DNA of 64,000 nucleotides from Aphanomyces cochlioides (lineage: Eukaryota > Oomycota > Saprolegniomycetes > Saprolegniales > Verrucalvaceae): positions 2,604,001 to 2,668,000 of the forward strand of contig JAHQRK010000004.1 of NCBI GenBank assembly GCA_019828595.1. Reading direction: 5' to 3'. Shown one piece after another: positions 31,969-41,682 of the stretch. Position numbers and translations under genes: made by a program. The notes beneath the pieces are model-generated. The model did not search any database. It was given only the letters and a program-made list of their open reading frames with translations, and was not told the DNA's origin. The first letter of the stretch is position 1, and every line of letters starts with the position of its first letter.

Positions 31969-34900
31969 TTACTGGTGTTCAACTCGAAAAGACATGGGAT
32001 ATTTTTCGAATAGCTCGTTGTATCCAGCTTGAGAGAAAAGGACTGAGACCGCTTCGATGATGTTTCGATAGTCGAAGTCGTCAGGCGAGAGCAAACGAAT
32101 TGTTCGCCTGATGGAAGCTGTCCAACTGACAAATATAATCTCGTTCCATAGTAAAATCGGTAGAGGCCTTTTGCCATCGAACTTGGTTGCATTTCTTTGA
32201 GTCCATAAGGAGTACGTGATGGAAGCACAAAGGAGGGACCATAATTTGAATAATGCGTCATGCAGGTGTTTTCCTCGCGTATTGGTCTTGAAGCGACTGA
32301 TATTCGTGGTGGTTGCCCAATCAAACTTAACACCATAAGCTCTCCATGCTCGCTCTTGGAACATCCAAACTTGATGTACATGATGACATGTATGGAAGGC
32401 ATGATGAAAAGTCTCAACATCCGAGCAATCTTCATAGACACAACAAATAGCGTCAGGGTTTTGGATCTGCATATAGGAAAACCTCGAGTTGACGGGTAAC
32501 ATCTTCATGTGCAATCGAAACCATACATCGCCTTGAACAGGTGGAGGTAGATTACACACAGTACGAATGAGACGGATATACTTTGCTATGTCTTTGTCAG
32601 TTCTTGTCGTAGTCTTCATAGGATGTATAGCTTCAGTCTGGGGGGCGTGGTAAGCTAAATGCACCACGTTTTTCTTGGGCCACGACTCGAAAGGTAAATC
32701 AGCATCCTTGATTCTGGCTGTAAACGGATGTTGACAAGTCGGGACATTAGGCAGTGGCGACCCTTGCCGAATGTCAAACGATCGAACAACTTTGTCGAAG
32801 ATTCGTGTGAGTTGATTGTAAATGTCGGTTGTGCGGGGCAATGTGGCAAAGTCCATGACTCCGTCCTGGTTTAGACAAACTTGGGCAGCTGGATTGTTCG
32901 ACGACATTCGGTTCACGAACATGGTCTCTGTTGGCCAAGCACCATGTGGGGTCAGGAAATCCTTCAGGCATCTGAGACCATTTTTGGCCCCGTGGCGGCA
33001 CCAGAGACGCATGTCTTCATCTTTCACGACATTTGCTAACATCTTAGCAGAGCCGAAGTGCATTGCGTCGTAGGCTGTGAGCCATACCGGGAGGTTCAGT
33101 ACCGTGTCGAGATTTGGAGGCACGCCGATTCGCTTACTCATGTCTGTGGCTGACCAATGTTTCCAAGTATCAAGCCACAGTGGATGGAGCTCGCGAAGCA
33201 AAAGCCACTTGGAGCTTGCATTTGGGTAGTATGAAAGAAAATCGAATGGGTGACTGTCTCGGAATAACTGATGTATTGTGCGGCTAAATTGTCGCTGTAC
33301 AAGTTTCTTCCACACCAGGATTTCACCAGGAGAATCGGCAGACATAAAGAGCTGTAAACGAAGAAGGCGTTGTGTTCGCAGCCTCGATGCAATGTGGGGG
33401 ATTCCCAGGCCTAAAGGCTTGTCGTACTGCCACCTTCTATGGATTGAGGGACGGTAACTCTCATCGAGCTGGGTCTTGCGGCAAAGTATGAACTTGTTTA
33501 ACATTTGTTGCCACGTAACGACCATAGCAGGAGGCACAGGTACAACGGCTGTTACATGCCACAACATAGATAGCAACATCGTGGAGGCAATAAGCTTTCG
33601 GCCCTGCAATGTCCTTGCTCGTTTACCCCATAGTTGAAAGGACGAGATGAATTTGTCGTTGAGTTTTTGAAGTTGGGAGTCAGCCGAAAGTCGATGGCCA
33701 AAGAGAATACCAAGATATTTCGTACACTGACCAGTTGGTACGATATTGAGCAAACCATCTGCTTCGATGTCTTCTTGATCGAGATGGTCGTTGAGAACCA
33801 AGGTCATGCACTTGGAACGATTCAGACGGGCCCCTGAAGCCGTGCAAAACTCTTCCACAATTGCCATTTGCTCCACAGCAGATTGCAGCGAGTTTGATAA
33901 CAACGTCGAGTCGTCGGCAAAGAATATACTCGTAATAACTGAGTCGTGGGGGAGAGCGATTCCAAGATGTGGGGACGCTCGGAGCATCTCACCAAGAGGT
34001 TCTAGGTATAGGACGAACAGTAGGCATGATAAAGGACAGCCTTGTTTGACGCCTCGGGTAGGTCGGATCTTAGGGCCAAGCTCGCCATTGAAGATGATCT
34101 GGACCAAAGGTGAGTCGTACAAAAGAGCTACCCACGCAATGAAACCATCACCAGTGTTGACTTCTCTCAGCACATCAAGCATGAATTCTCGATCCACCAT
34201 GTCGTACGCTTTCGAAAAGTCAAGGAATGTTGCATAGTAGTCGTGATCTTCGTTGGTGCAAAACGTTTGCAAAGTTTGCACAAGCAGGACGTGGTCATGC
34301 AGCCGTCGTCCTGGGACAAAGCCAGCTTGACTTGGGTGAATGAGATGAGGAGCTACTGTAGCCAGGCGATAAGCGAGGGCACGGGATAGTATCTTCACCT
34401 CCACTGACATGAGTGCAATAGGTCGGTAGTTTCCAGGATCGCCTCGATCACCAGCTTTGAAGAGCAGAGCCACAGCACTACGCCTTTGTTGAAGGAGTAG
34501 TTTACCGTGGTGGTGAAGTTGGTAGTTGAAGACCCTGACCAGGATTTCGGAGAAAGCCTCGGGTGCTACTTGGAAGAAGGCCGCTGGCCATCCATCAGGA
34601 CCAGGAGACTTGTTTGGACTCATTGTCTTGAGAGCACTACACAGCTCGGCTGCTGTGATAGGTCTGTCTAGCTCCTCGCGTTGCTCATCGTTGAGTTTGC
34701 GGGAGATAAACCGTATGACAGCCCTCCGCCTCGCCCGGTTTAGCCGAGGTTGTTCGCCACGAGTGGTAGTCATTATTGCCTTCCAATGGGCAGTGAATCT
34801 CTCTTTGATAGTGGTAGGATCAGACACGGGAATGCCATCGACGTTGACCGTCGTGATAGGAACCTTGAGTCCTTGTGGCCTTCGAAAGAAGTGGCTCGTA

Positions 34901-36084
34901 CCGCGTTCGTTGACATTTGCATGAAAATCGAATTGCTGATCCATGCGGTATTGGCGATATTCGATTCTTGCGTTTTCCAGCGCCAACCGAGTAGCATCAA
35001 CGGCAGCCTCGTCGAGCAAGCCAGCTTCGTATGATCGTTGTGCAGATATATGTCTCAGTTTTAGGCTTTTGAGCTCGTGTTGCATGGATTGGAGGTGGTG
35101 GCGATGACATTGTTGTAAACGTCGTTTGATTCGCTTAAGCCACCCATACCAGACGGCTCCCATGTTTGTCGATTCGTCCGCACGCATCTCAGAGAGGAGG
35201 TGTGATGCCTCTTCTCGTATGGCTTTGATGACGAGCGGGTCTTTGAGTAGCTCTCTCGGCAGCCTCCAGTAGCCACGGGTCGTGGGTGTATGACTTGTAG
35301 AGAGAACGACAGTGTGCTCCAAGTGATCTCCGGCAAAGCTGTTAGTGGCATATTTTGAGCTTTGGTAGGATTGGGCAACTAAATCTTGGTCAATGAACCA
35401 GTAGTCCAGACGATTGCTTCGTCCTGGACCGCTTGCCAGTCTTTCGTGAGGGTGGTGTAGGCGCCACGCGTCGATGACTCCTAGTTGTGACAGCCAGGCA
35501 AGACATTCGACTTTTCCAAAGGTGTGATCTTGCCGTGGTTTGGAAGCATCGAGGTGTTCGTTGACAGGAAGGTTAAAATCTCCCCCAACCAGGTGTACAC
35601 TGTTAGCTTCAAAAGCGCGAGGGAGACTGTCAAAGAAACTAGCCCGATGTTGAGGGGTAACTGGCGCGTAAATGTTGTGGATGTAGACTGGGGTTTCATC
35701 CCAGTACGTTTTGATCACAATATAACGGCCAGGGATATCGTGTTGTGATAAGTGCACCAGGCTTGAGAATCCAGGCATCGATTCGTGAAAGTATGATGCA
35801 ACGCCACATCGACGGTTGTTCAAATTGTCCGTGCGGGTTGTTCGTAAGTCGTTGGTAAAAAGTTTGTACTTGCTAACACCCACTTCGTTGTCGAGGTGAG
35901 TGTGGAAAGTGTCAAGATGTTTTGCGTTGTTGAGTTTCGTTTCTTGAAAGAGAACAGCTTGTGTCGGTTTCCGAAGACGCCGTGCAACAAGATGTCCGTT
36001 TTCTTTCAGCCCATTGAGGTTGCTCGTCGTCACTTCAAGTATGGGGAGCTTGACAAAATGACCAGCCGCGACCACTTTAGCCAC
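31969..36084 (-). CDS. E4 ORF2, APE-type endonuclease / reverse transcriptase / zf-RVT (1371 aa)
   Basis: The enzyme of target-primed reverse transcription: it nicks the tRNA gene and copies the element RNA from the exposed 3' OH. APE endonuclease, about residues 15-260: Asn in SNLNGL (21-26), Glu48 in QETK, Asp169/Asn171 in GGDFN, Asp227 in RLDY, Asp253-His254 in GDH. RT, about 480-800: NKSPGPDGW (491-499), GNYRPIALMS, QAGFVPGRR, LDFSKAYD (Asp622), RGVKQGCPLS, FADD (722-725), KYLGILFG. zf-RVT-like Cys/His cluster at 1214-1247 (CCVYEDC, HHAFHTC). The start is odd: there is no AUG before residue 103, which would delete catalytic residues. The frame opens after a TAG inside the end of ORF1, and the coordinate given uses a GTG, so a +1 frameshift, reinitiation or non-AUG start is needed. 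Confidence 0.92.
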   Translation of the reverse strand: MAKVVAAGHFVKLPILEVTTSNLNGLKENGHLVARRLRKPTQAVLFQETKLNNAKHLDTFHTHLDNEVGVSKYKLFTNDLRTTRTDNLNNRRCGVASYFHESMPGFSSLVHLSQHDIPGRYIVIKTYWDETPVYIHNIYAPVTPQHRASFFDSLPRAFEANSVHLVGGDFNLPVNEHLDASKPRQDHTFGKVECLAWLSQLGVIDAWRLHHPHERLASGPGRSNRLDYWFIDQDLVAQSYQSSKYATNSFAGDHLEHTVVLSTSHTPTTRGYWRLPRELLKDPLVIKAIREEASHLLSEMRADESTNMGAVWYGWLKRIKRRLQQCHRHHLQSMQHELKSLKLRHISAQRSYEAGLLDEAAVDATRLALENARIEYRQYRMDQQFDFHANVNERGTSHFFRRPQGLKVPITTVNVDGIPVSDPTTIKERFTAHWKAIMTTTRGEQPRLNRARRRAVIRFISRKLNDEQREELDRPITAAELCSALKTMSPNKSPGPDGWPAAFFQVAPEAFSEILVRVFNYQLHHHGKLLLQQRRSAVALLFKAGDRGDPGNYRPIALMSVEVKILSRALAYRLATVAPHLIHPSQAGFVPGRRLHDHVLLVQTLQTFCTNEDHDYYATFLDFSKAYDMVDREFMLDVLREVNTGDGFIAWVALLYDSPLVQIIFNGELGPKIRPTRGVKQGCPLSCLLFVLYLEPLGEMLRASPHLGIALPHDSVITSIFFADDSTLLSNSLQSAVEQMAIVEEFCTASGARLNRSKCMTLVLNDHLDQEDIEADGLLNIVPTGQCTKYLGILFGHRLSADSQLQKLNDKFISSFQLWGKRARTLQGRKLIASTMLLSMLWHVTAVVPVPPAMVVTWQQMLNKFILCRKTQLDESYRPSIHRRWQYDKPLGLGIPHIASRLRTQRLLRLQLFMSADSPGEILVWKKLVQRQFSRTIHQLFRDSHPFDFLSYYPNASSKWLLLRELHPLWLDTWKHWSATDMSKRIGVPPNLDTVLNLPVWLTAYDAMHFGSAKMLANVVKDEDMRLWCRHGAKNGLRCLKDFLTPHGAWPTETMFVNRMSSNNPAAQVCLNQDGVMDFATLPRTTDIYNQLTRIFDKVVRSFDIRQGSPLPNVPTCQHPFTARIKDADLPFESWPKKNVVHLAYHAPQTEAIHPMKTTTRTDKDIAKYIRLIRTVCNLPPPVQGDVWFRLHMKMLPVNSRFSYMQIQNPDAICCVYEDCSDVETFHHAFHTCHHVHQVWMFQERAWRAYGVKFDWATTTNISRFKTNTRGKHLHDALFKLWSLLCASITYSLWTQRNATKFDGKRPLPILLWNEIIFVSWTASIRRTIRLLSPDDFDYRNIIEAVSVLFSQAGYNELFEKYPMSFRVEHQ

Positions 36085-38542
36085 GGGAAGCGATCGTTGT
36101 GAGATCCGCTAGGTCGCCGTGAATTAAAGTAGGTTCGCTTGGGTGAAACATGACTTGATTGTGGAGAGTGATATCCAAATCGTTGCTTTCGTGTAGTTGA
36201 AGGATTTTTGTCATGATGTGACACATCGATTCTCCGTCGCCAGTGTACATGAATTCCATTCTGTTCCATATGTGGAGGCCAAGGTCGGTGTACATCAGGA
36301 GTGACATGAGCGTTTCGGAGGATAGACTGCGTTTACCAAGGCGAGAGGGTAACGCTGTCACTGGACTTTTTGTTGAGGCCAAAATTGCCGCATCGCTATT
36401 GAAATATAGTGGAGCATGAACTGCCATCAATACTTCTGCAATGGCCAGCACTTCTTCGACTTCAACTCTGTTGAGGACGATGTCATCATCGGTGATGATT
36501 GCCTCGATGAGTGGGAGGTTGTTGACCATCTTCTGGTCACTGAACACCGAGATCACGTGGTCGTGAGTGATTGGAGTGCCGAATGTTGCCTCGTAGAGCT
36601 GACCAAAAGATTTTGTGCCACCACCAGACGCTCTTAGCCAACGATTAAGCAGTCGAAGACGAACAAAGTATTCGAAGCTGTCACGATTGGAGACAAAAAT
36701 TTGGTGCAGTTGCAGTCCAAATTCGATTGGCGCACGTTCTAGATGGATGCAGATCGTGTCAACACGCCCGTCCGTAATCAATTTCAATAAGTTGAAGGAA
36801 TCGTGCGCTAACGCTTCCTTAACTTGGGCCGGGATATGTTGTGGTGCGTTTTGAGCCTTGGTGTCAAGGTCGTTGAGCTCGGCAAGTATGGCATCGAGAG
36901 ACTTCTCAAACCTTTGGATTGAGCCCTCGTGGGGTTTGATCCCGCTAATGAACTCTTCAGCGGCAACGTGCACCTTGTCACCAGATTTGAGTGTCAGCTT
37001 TGGAACAATTACTTTGACAGTGGTGTTGCCAACTGTCGTTTCGTGTTCCTCGGGCTCAACATTAGCGCGTTCGTCCAGAGCCGCAAACATGTTCGGGGAG
37101 ATCCAAGGACGATCAGGAGCTGGGATTGAGCCAGCGGAGATTGGGGTTTTCTTTCTTTTGCCTGTAGTTTGAACTTCAGTCCATTCCTTGTTGCTGTCTC
37201 GGGTCGTTTTCTGCCGTTTGGCAGTGGATGTCGAGACAGCGGCGTCTCCCCGTGGGCGGTGAGGGGTTGCGTGAAGTCCATGTTGGGTGGCGATTACATC
37301 GAGGTCAAGGCGCGCGAGCTTCTTGTCACGGTAAAACCATCCTTGACCAAACACGCGGAGGCACCGACCCTTGAAAATGAATTCTTCAATTGATCGACCG
37401 TCATTGTGCATAGATTCGGGTATAGCTGTCCCTTCAAAATACAAGCGATAACGAGAGCTAGCCAAGCCAGTCGTCGAGGAAACTGTGGAGTATGAGCCCC
37501 ACAAAAAGCGCGGCTCAAGCTTTGACATGATGCTGAACATGAGACGTTCTTCATCCTGTCCTTGGAGACCAGATGGGATATCGATGAAATATCCATCAAG
37601 TATATGGGGCTCTGTCATGACAAATCTCTGAGAGCTGCCATCCTTTGCCACTTGGATCTTGAGAGAGACTCCACGCAGCTTTTTAAGAGCATCTTCAGAG
37701 GCTATGCCCCACTTGAGAAGACGATTGGAGACATCTTTCTCGCACTTGATGACATCGACAAATGCATCGTCCAAATCAAGCGCTTGGTTGTCAAACAATA
37801 GAGATGTCATTGCCTTGGAGATGTCGATGTATTTGGTGTATTGGCCAGTGGACATTTGTAGCCAGCCAACAACATCTCTGGGGGAATGTTTTTGGATGGG
37901 CAAAGTGTCGTCAAACGTGAGAGATCCTGTCGCGCGTTTTTGCAACAAGGACGCCAGCTCGGCCATAGTTGGTCGATAATGGCCGACGTCACTGTTCCGC
38001 TGAGCCTTGGCAGATTTAGCTCTCTGCTTGGCTTGGAATTCCCACACGCATTCGTTTGGCTTTTTGGTCGAGGTGTTCGACTCGGGTGGTATTGGCACGG
38101 AGCGTGTTGTAGCAGGAGGCGAGGCATCGATTTGAGCTTCAGGCTCCATTTCCACATCAACATTGGTGTCGCGAATCGATTGGTCTTCAGAGCGCGGCTC
38201 CAGCTCAGTGGCTTGAGTAATCGGTGGGGTATGTGGTTGGTTGTTGTTGGAGATATCCTCTATGTCTTCATCAGGCATCGGAGAAACATTATCCTTGTTG
38301 ACAGTTTTGTCGCTGGTACGAGCGCTTGGTAATGGCACGCGACCACCGAGTGTAGCAAGACGTATGGGCGGTTGAGCAGCAGGCGGAGTTTTGTCGATGA
38401 TTGAGTCAGGTTCATCGTCATCATCATCGTCAACAATCACCTCCATGATACTAGAAGCGTCCGAGGTATTGCGAAAGGGAGAGGCAGAAAAAGCTGAGGG
38501 CTTGTGTGCATGAGCACGGCTGGAAGAGCGGGTCGTCGCCAT
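36077..38542 (-). CDS. E4 ORF1 protein (821 aa)
   Basis: ATG in good context (AACATGGC), 51 nt from the element 5' end. The likely role, by analogy with LINE ORF1 proteins, is binding element RNA in a ribonucleoprotein particle. Residues 1-165 are low-complexity with an acidic run (38-44). A folded region spans about 165-420, with a strand-rich part at 330-415 (RYRLYFEG, GRCLRVFGQGWFY) that could be RRM-like, but I cannot assign it. Lys/Arg clusters at 441-466 (AKRQKTTR, GKRKKT) look like a nuclear signal. The motif WISPNMFAALDE (480-491) is conserved in family 2 and resembles the N-x-F-x-x-L linkers of other LINE ORF1s. The C-terminal 330 residues are folded and conserved between families. 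No CCHC knuckle is present. The TAA overlaps the ORF2 start region. Confidence 0.88.
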   Translation of the reverse strand: MATTRSSSRAHAHKPSAFSASPFRNTSDASSIMEVIVDDDDDDEPDSIIDKTPPAAQPPIRLATLGGRVPLPSARTSDKTVNKDNVSPMPDEDIEDISNNNQPHTPPITQATELEPRSEDQSIRDTNVDVEMEPEAQIDASPPATTRSVPIPPESNTSTKKPNECVWEFQAKQRAKSAKAQRNSDVGHYRPTMAELASLLQKRATGSLTFDDTLPIQKHSPRDVVGWLQMSTGQYTKYIDISKAMTSLLFDNQALDLDDAFVDVIKCEKDVSNRLLKWGIASEDALKKLRGVSLKIQVAKDGSSQRFVMTEPHILDGYFIDIPSGLQGQDEERLMFSIMSKLEPRFLWGSYSTVSSTTGLASSRYRLYFEGTAIPESMHNDGRSIEEFIFKGRCLRVFGQGWFYRDKKLARLDLDVIATQHGLHATPHRPRGDAAVSTSTAKRQKTTRDSNKEWTEVQTTGKRKKTPISAGSIPAPDRPWISPNMFAALDERANVEPEEHETTVGNTTVKVIVPKLTLKSGDKVHVAAEEFISGIKPHEGSIQRFEKSLDAILAELNDLDTKAQNAPQHIPAQVKEALAHDSFNLLKLITDGRVDTICIHLERAPIEFGLQLHQIFVSNRDSFEYFVRLRLLNRWLRASGGGTKSFGQLYEATFGTPITHDHVISVFSDQKMVNNLPLIEAIITDDDIVLNRVEVEEVLAIAEVLMAVHAPLYFNSDAAILASTKSPVTALPSRLGKRSLSSETLMSLLMYTDLGLHIWNRMEFMYTGDGESMCHIMTKILQLHESNDLDITLHNQVMFHPSEPTLIHGDLADLTTIASRG

Positions 38543-38593
38543 GTTGTCAGTTTTGGACAGTGGTACTGCGGGGTAGCTGGCAAATTGGAAACT
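38543..38593 (-). promoter_or_regulatory. E4 5' leader with oomycete-like Inr/FPR match at the tRNA junction
   Basis: The junction reads GC|AGTTTCCAATTTGCC on the element strand, where GC comes from the antisense of tRNA nt 1-2. It fits the oomycete core promoter consensus as I remember it (TCATTYYNCAWTTTNYY): CAATTTGCC matches the FPR part exactly, and the Inr part matches at CA and YYN. The element's first base A would be the start site. The leader is very short (51 nt), so any further promoter elements must lie within ORF1 or in the flanking tRNA. Match made by eye. Confidence 0.5.
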
Positions 38594-38666
38594 GCCCGTC
38601 TAGCTCAGTCGGTAGAGCGCAAGGCTCTTAACCTTGTGGTCGTGGGTTCGAGCCCCACGGTGGGCG
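38594..38666 (+). tRNA. tRNA-Lys (CTT), regenerated beside E4
   Basis: Intact gene with the LINE leader upstream. Unit of 994 bp. Confidence 0.97.
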
Positions 38667-39587
38667 CTTCTTTTGCTCTTTTTGGGTCCCAGACATACAT
38701 TCCTCTCACACACAATCCCCACTTTTTAAAACACTTGATCCCTCCAACTGCAGCTTCTTTGTCTGACAATACCTCCGTCCTTCCAAGCCTTCACTCCACG
38801 ACTATGTGATATGGTCGACTATGTGATGGAGTGGTCTACACAATACCGTCGAGGATGTGATGACGGTCGAAAACATGATACCGTCGAGTCTGGGATATAG
38901 TGCGTGTGAGTCCACGAAGTTCACGGTGCAATGGCATACGTCATTTTGTGCAGCGCGTGAGACGGTCGAGTCTGTGAGACGGTGGAAAAGTGTGAAAACG
39001 TATAGTCAGTCTGTGAGGCAGTGACGTATGTGACGAGGTCGGATAAATGGCGGAGTTTGTGCCACTGTAGAATATGTGATTCAGTGCTGCATGTGAAGAG
39101 ATGGAATGCGTGATACGTGACTCGGTGGCGCCACGGATAAGTTGGCGTATGCGATATCGTGGCGTCTACGATGCGGTAGAGTGTGTGGTGGAGTAGACTT
39201 TGTGAGTGGAATATATGTTGTGTATGATGGCGTGATGTCTGTGACGCAGTGGAGTATGTGATGCAGTGGACAATGTGATGCGAGGTTGATACGTTGGAGT
39301 CCTTGGTGGATATATGTGCCTTCCTAGGCAGGTTGGGAAGCTGTCGAGTTGAACAACCGTAGGACTTGGTATAGAACGTGTGTAATGCATGGCGTCGTCA
39401 TCGAATGGAATGGTTGTGGTGGAAATAAGTTGTGATGTGTGTCGTTTGTCTGTGAGCATGATTTGGTGCGTGGTATGAGTTGGTGAATACTTTTGTGTCG
39501 GAGGTCGGTACTGAGTGTCCCCTGCGTTTTGAGTGTGACAGTGTTCTGGAGTGTGTTGTATGTATGGAGTGTGTATGTCGTCAGGAA

Positions 39588-39660
39588 GCCCGTCTAGCTC
39601 AGTCGGTAGAGCGCAAGGCTCTTAACCTTGTGGTCGTGGGTTCGAGCCCCACGGTGGGCG
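39588..39660 (+). tRNA. tRNA-Lys (CTT)
   Basis: Intact 73-nt gene. Unit of 1011 bp, first of four indistinguishable units. Confidence 0.98.
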
Positions 39661-40598
39661 CTTCTTTTGCTCTTTTTGGGTCCCAGACATACATTCCTCT
39701 CACACACAATCCCCACTTTTTAAAACACTTGATCCCTCCAACTGCAGCTTCTTTGTCTGACAATACCTCCGTCCTTCCAAGCCTTCACTCCACGACTATG
39801 TGATATGGTCGACTATGTGATATGGTCGACTATGTGATGGAGTGGTCTACACAATACCGTCGAGGATGTGATGACGGTCGAAAACATGATACCGTCGAGT
39901 CTGGGATATAGTGCGTGTGAGTCCACGAAGTTCACGGTGCAATGGCATACGTCATTTTGTGCAGCGCGTGAGACGGTCGAGTCTGTGAGACGGTGGAAAA
40001 GTGTGAAAACGTATAGTCAGTCTGTGAGGCAGTGACGTATGTGACGAGGTCGGATAAATGGCGGAGTTTGTGCCACTGTAGAATATGTGATTCAGTGCTG
40101 CATGTGAAGAGATGGAATGCGTGATACGTGACTCGGTGGCGCCACGGATAAGTTGGCGTATGCGATATCGTGGCGTCTACGATGCGGTAGAGTGTGTGGT
40201 GGAGTAGACTTTGTGAGTGGAATATATGTTGTGTATGATGGCGTGATGTCTGTGACGCAGTGGAGTATGTGATGCAGTGGACAATGTGATGCGAGGTTGA
40301 TACGTTGGAGTCCTTGGTGGATATATGTGCCTTCCTAGGCAGGTTGGGAAGCTGTCGAGTTGAACAACCGTAGGACTTGGTATAGAACGTGTGTAATGCA
40401 TGGCGTCGTCATCGAATGGAATGGTTGTGGTGGAAATAAGTTGTGATGTGTGTCGTTTGTCTGTGAGCATGATTTGGTGCGTGGTATGAGTTGGTGAATA
40501 CTTTTGTGTCGGAGGTCGGTACTGAGTGTCCCCTGCGTTTTGAGTGTGACAGTGTTCTGGAGTGTGTTGTATGTATGGAGTGTGTATGTCGTCAGGAA

Positions 40599-40671
40599 GC
40601 CCGTCTAGCTCAGTCGGTAGAGCGCAAGGCTCTTAACCTTGTGGTCGTGGGTTCGAGCCCCACGGTGGGCG
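40599..40671 (+). tRNA. tRNA-Lys (CTT)
   Basis: Intact 73-nt gene. Unit of 1011 bp, second of four. Confidence 0.98.
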
Positions 40672-41609
40672 CTTCTTTTGCTCTTTTTGGGTCCCAGACA
40701 TACATTCCTCTCACACACAATCCCCACTTTTTAAAACACTTGATCCCTCCAACTGCAGCTTCTTTGTCTGACAATACCTCCGTCCTTCCAAGCCTTCACT
40801 CCACGACTATGTGATATGGTCGACTATGTGATATGGTCGACTATGTGATGGAGTGGTCTACACAATACCGTCGAGGATGTGATGACGGTCGAAAACATGA
40901 TACCGTCGAGTCTGGGATATAGTGCGTGTGAGTCCACGAAGTTCACGGTGCAATGGCATACGTCATTTTGTGCAGCGCGTGAGACGGTCGAGTCTGTGAG
41001 ACGGTGGAAAAGTGTGAAAACGTATAGTCAGTCTGTGAGGCAGTGACGTATGTGACGAGGTCGGATAAATGGCGGAGTTTGTGCCACTGTAGAATATGTG
41101 ATTCAGTGCTGCATGTGAAGAGATGGAATGCGTGATACGTGACTCGGTGGCGCCACGGATAAGTTGGCGTATGCGATATCGTGGCGTCTACGATGCGGTA
41201 GAGTGTGTGGTGGAGTAGACTTTGTGAGTGGAATATATGTTGTGTATGATGGCGTGATGTCTGTGACGCAGTGGAGTATGTGATGCAGTGGACAATGTGA
41301 TGCGAGGTTGATACGTTGGAGTCCTTGGTGGATATATGTGCCTTCCTAGGCAGGTTGGGAAGCTGTCGAGTTGAACAACCGTAGGACTTGGTATAGAACG
41401 TGTGTAATGCATGGCGTCGTCATCGAATGGAATGGTTGTGGTGGAAATAAGTTGTGATGTGTGTCGTTTGTCTGTGAGCATGATTTGGTGCGTGGTATGA
41501 GTTGGTGAATACTTTTGTGTCGGAGGTCGGTACTGAGTGTCCCCTGCGTTTTGAGTGTGACAGTGTTCTGGAGTGTGTTGTATGTATGGAGTGTGTATGT
41601 CGTCAGGAA

Positions 41610-41682
41610 GCCCGTCTAGCTCAGTCGGTAGAGCGCAAGGCTCTTAACCTTGTGGTCGTGGGTTCGAGCCCCACGGTGGGCG
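41610..41682 (+). tRNA. tRNA-Lys (CTT)
   Basis: Intact 73-nt gene. Unit of 1011 bp, third of four. Confidence 0.98.

Larger units (their letters stand above)
30463..38593 (-). mobile_element. E4: full-length, fully open tRNA-Lys-targeted LINE (family 1 reference copy)
   Basis: 8131 bp: leader 38543-38593, ORF1 36077-38542, ORF2 31969-36084, ORF3 30541-31917, 3' UTR 30463-30540. All three frames are open, and the element is nearly identical to E6 and E2, so this family has been active recently. Duplication copies at 30449-30462 and 38594-38607. The 3' end reads ATTGACAT with no poly(A) tail. It is a non-LTR element by its APE endonuclease, LINE-type RT and target-site duplication. Confidence 0.96.
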
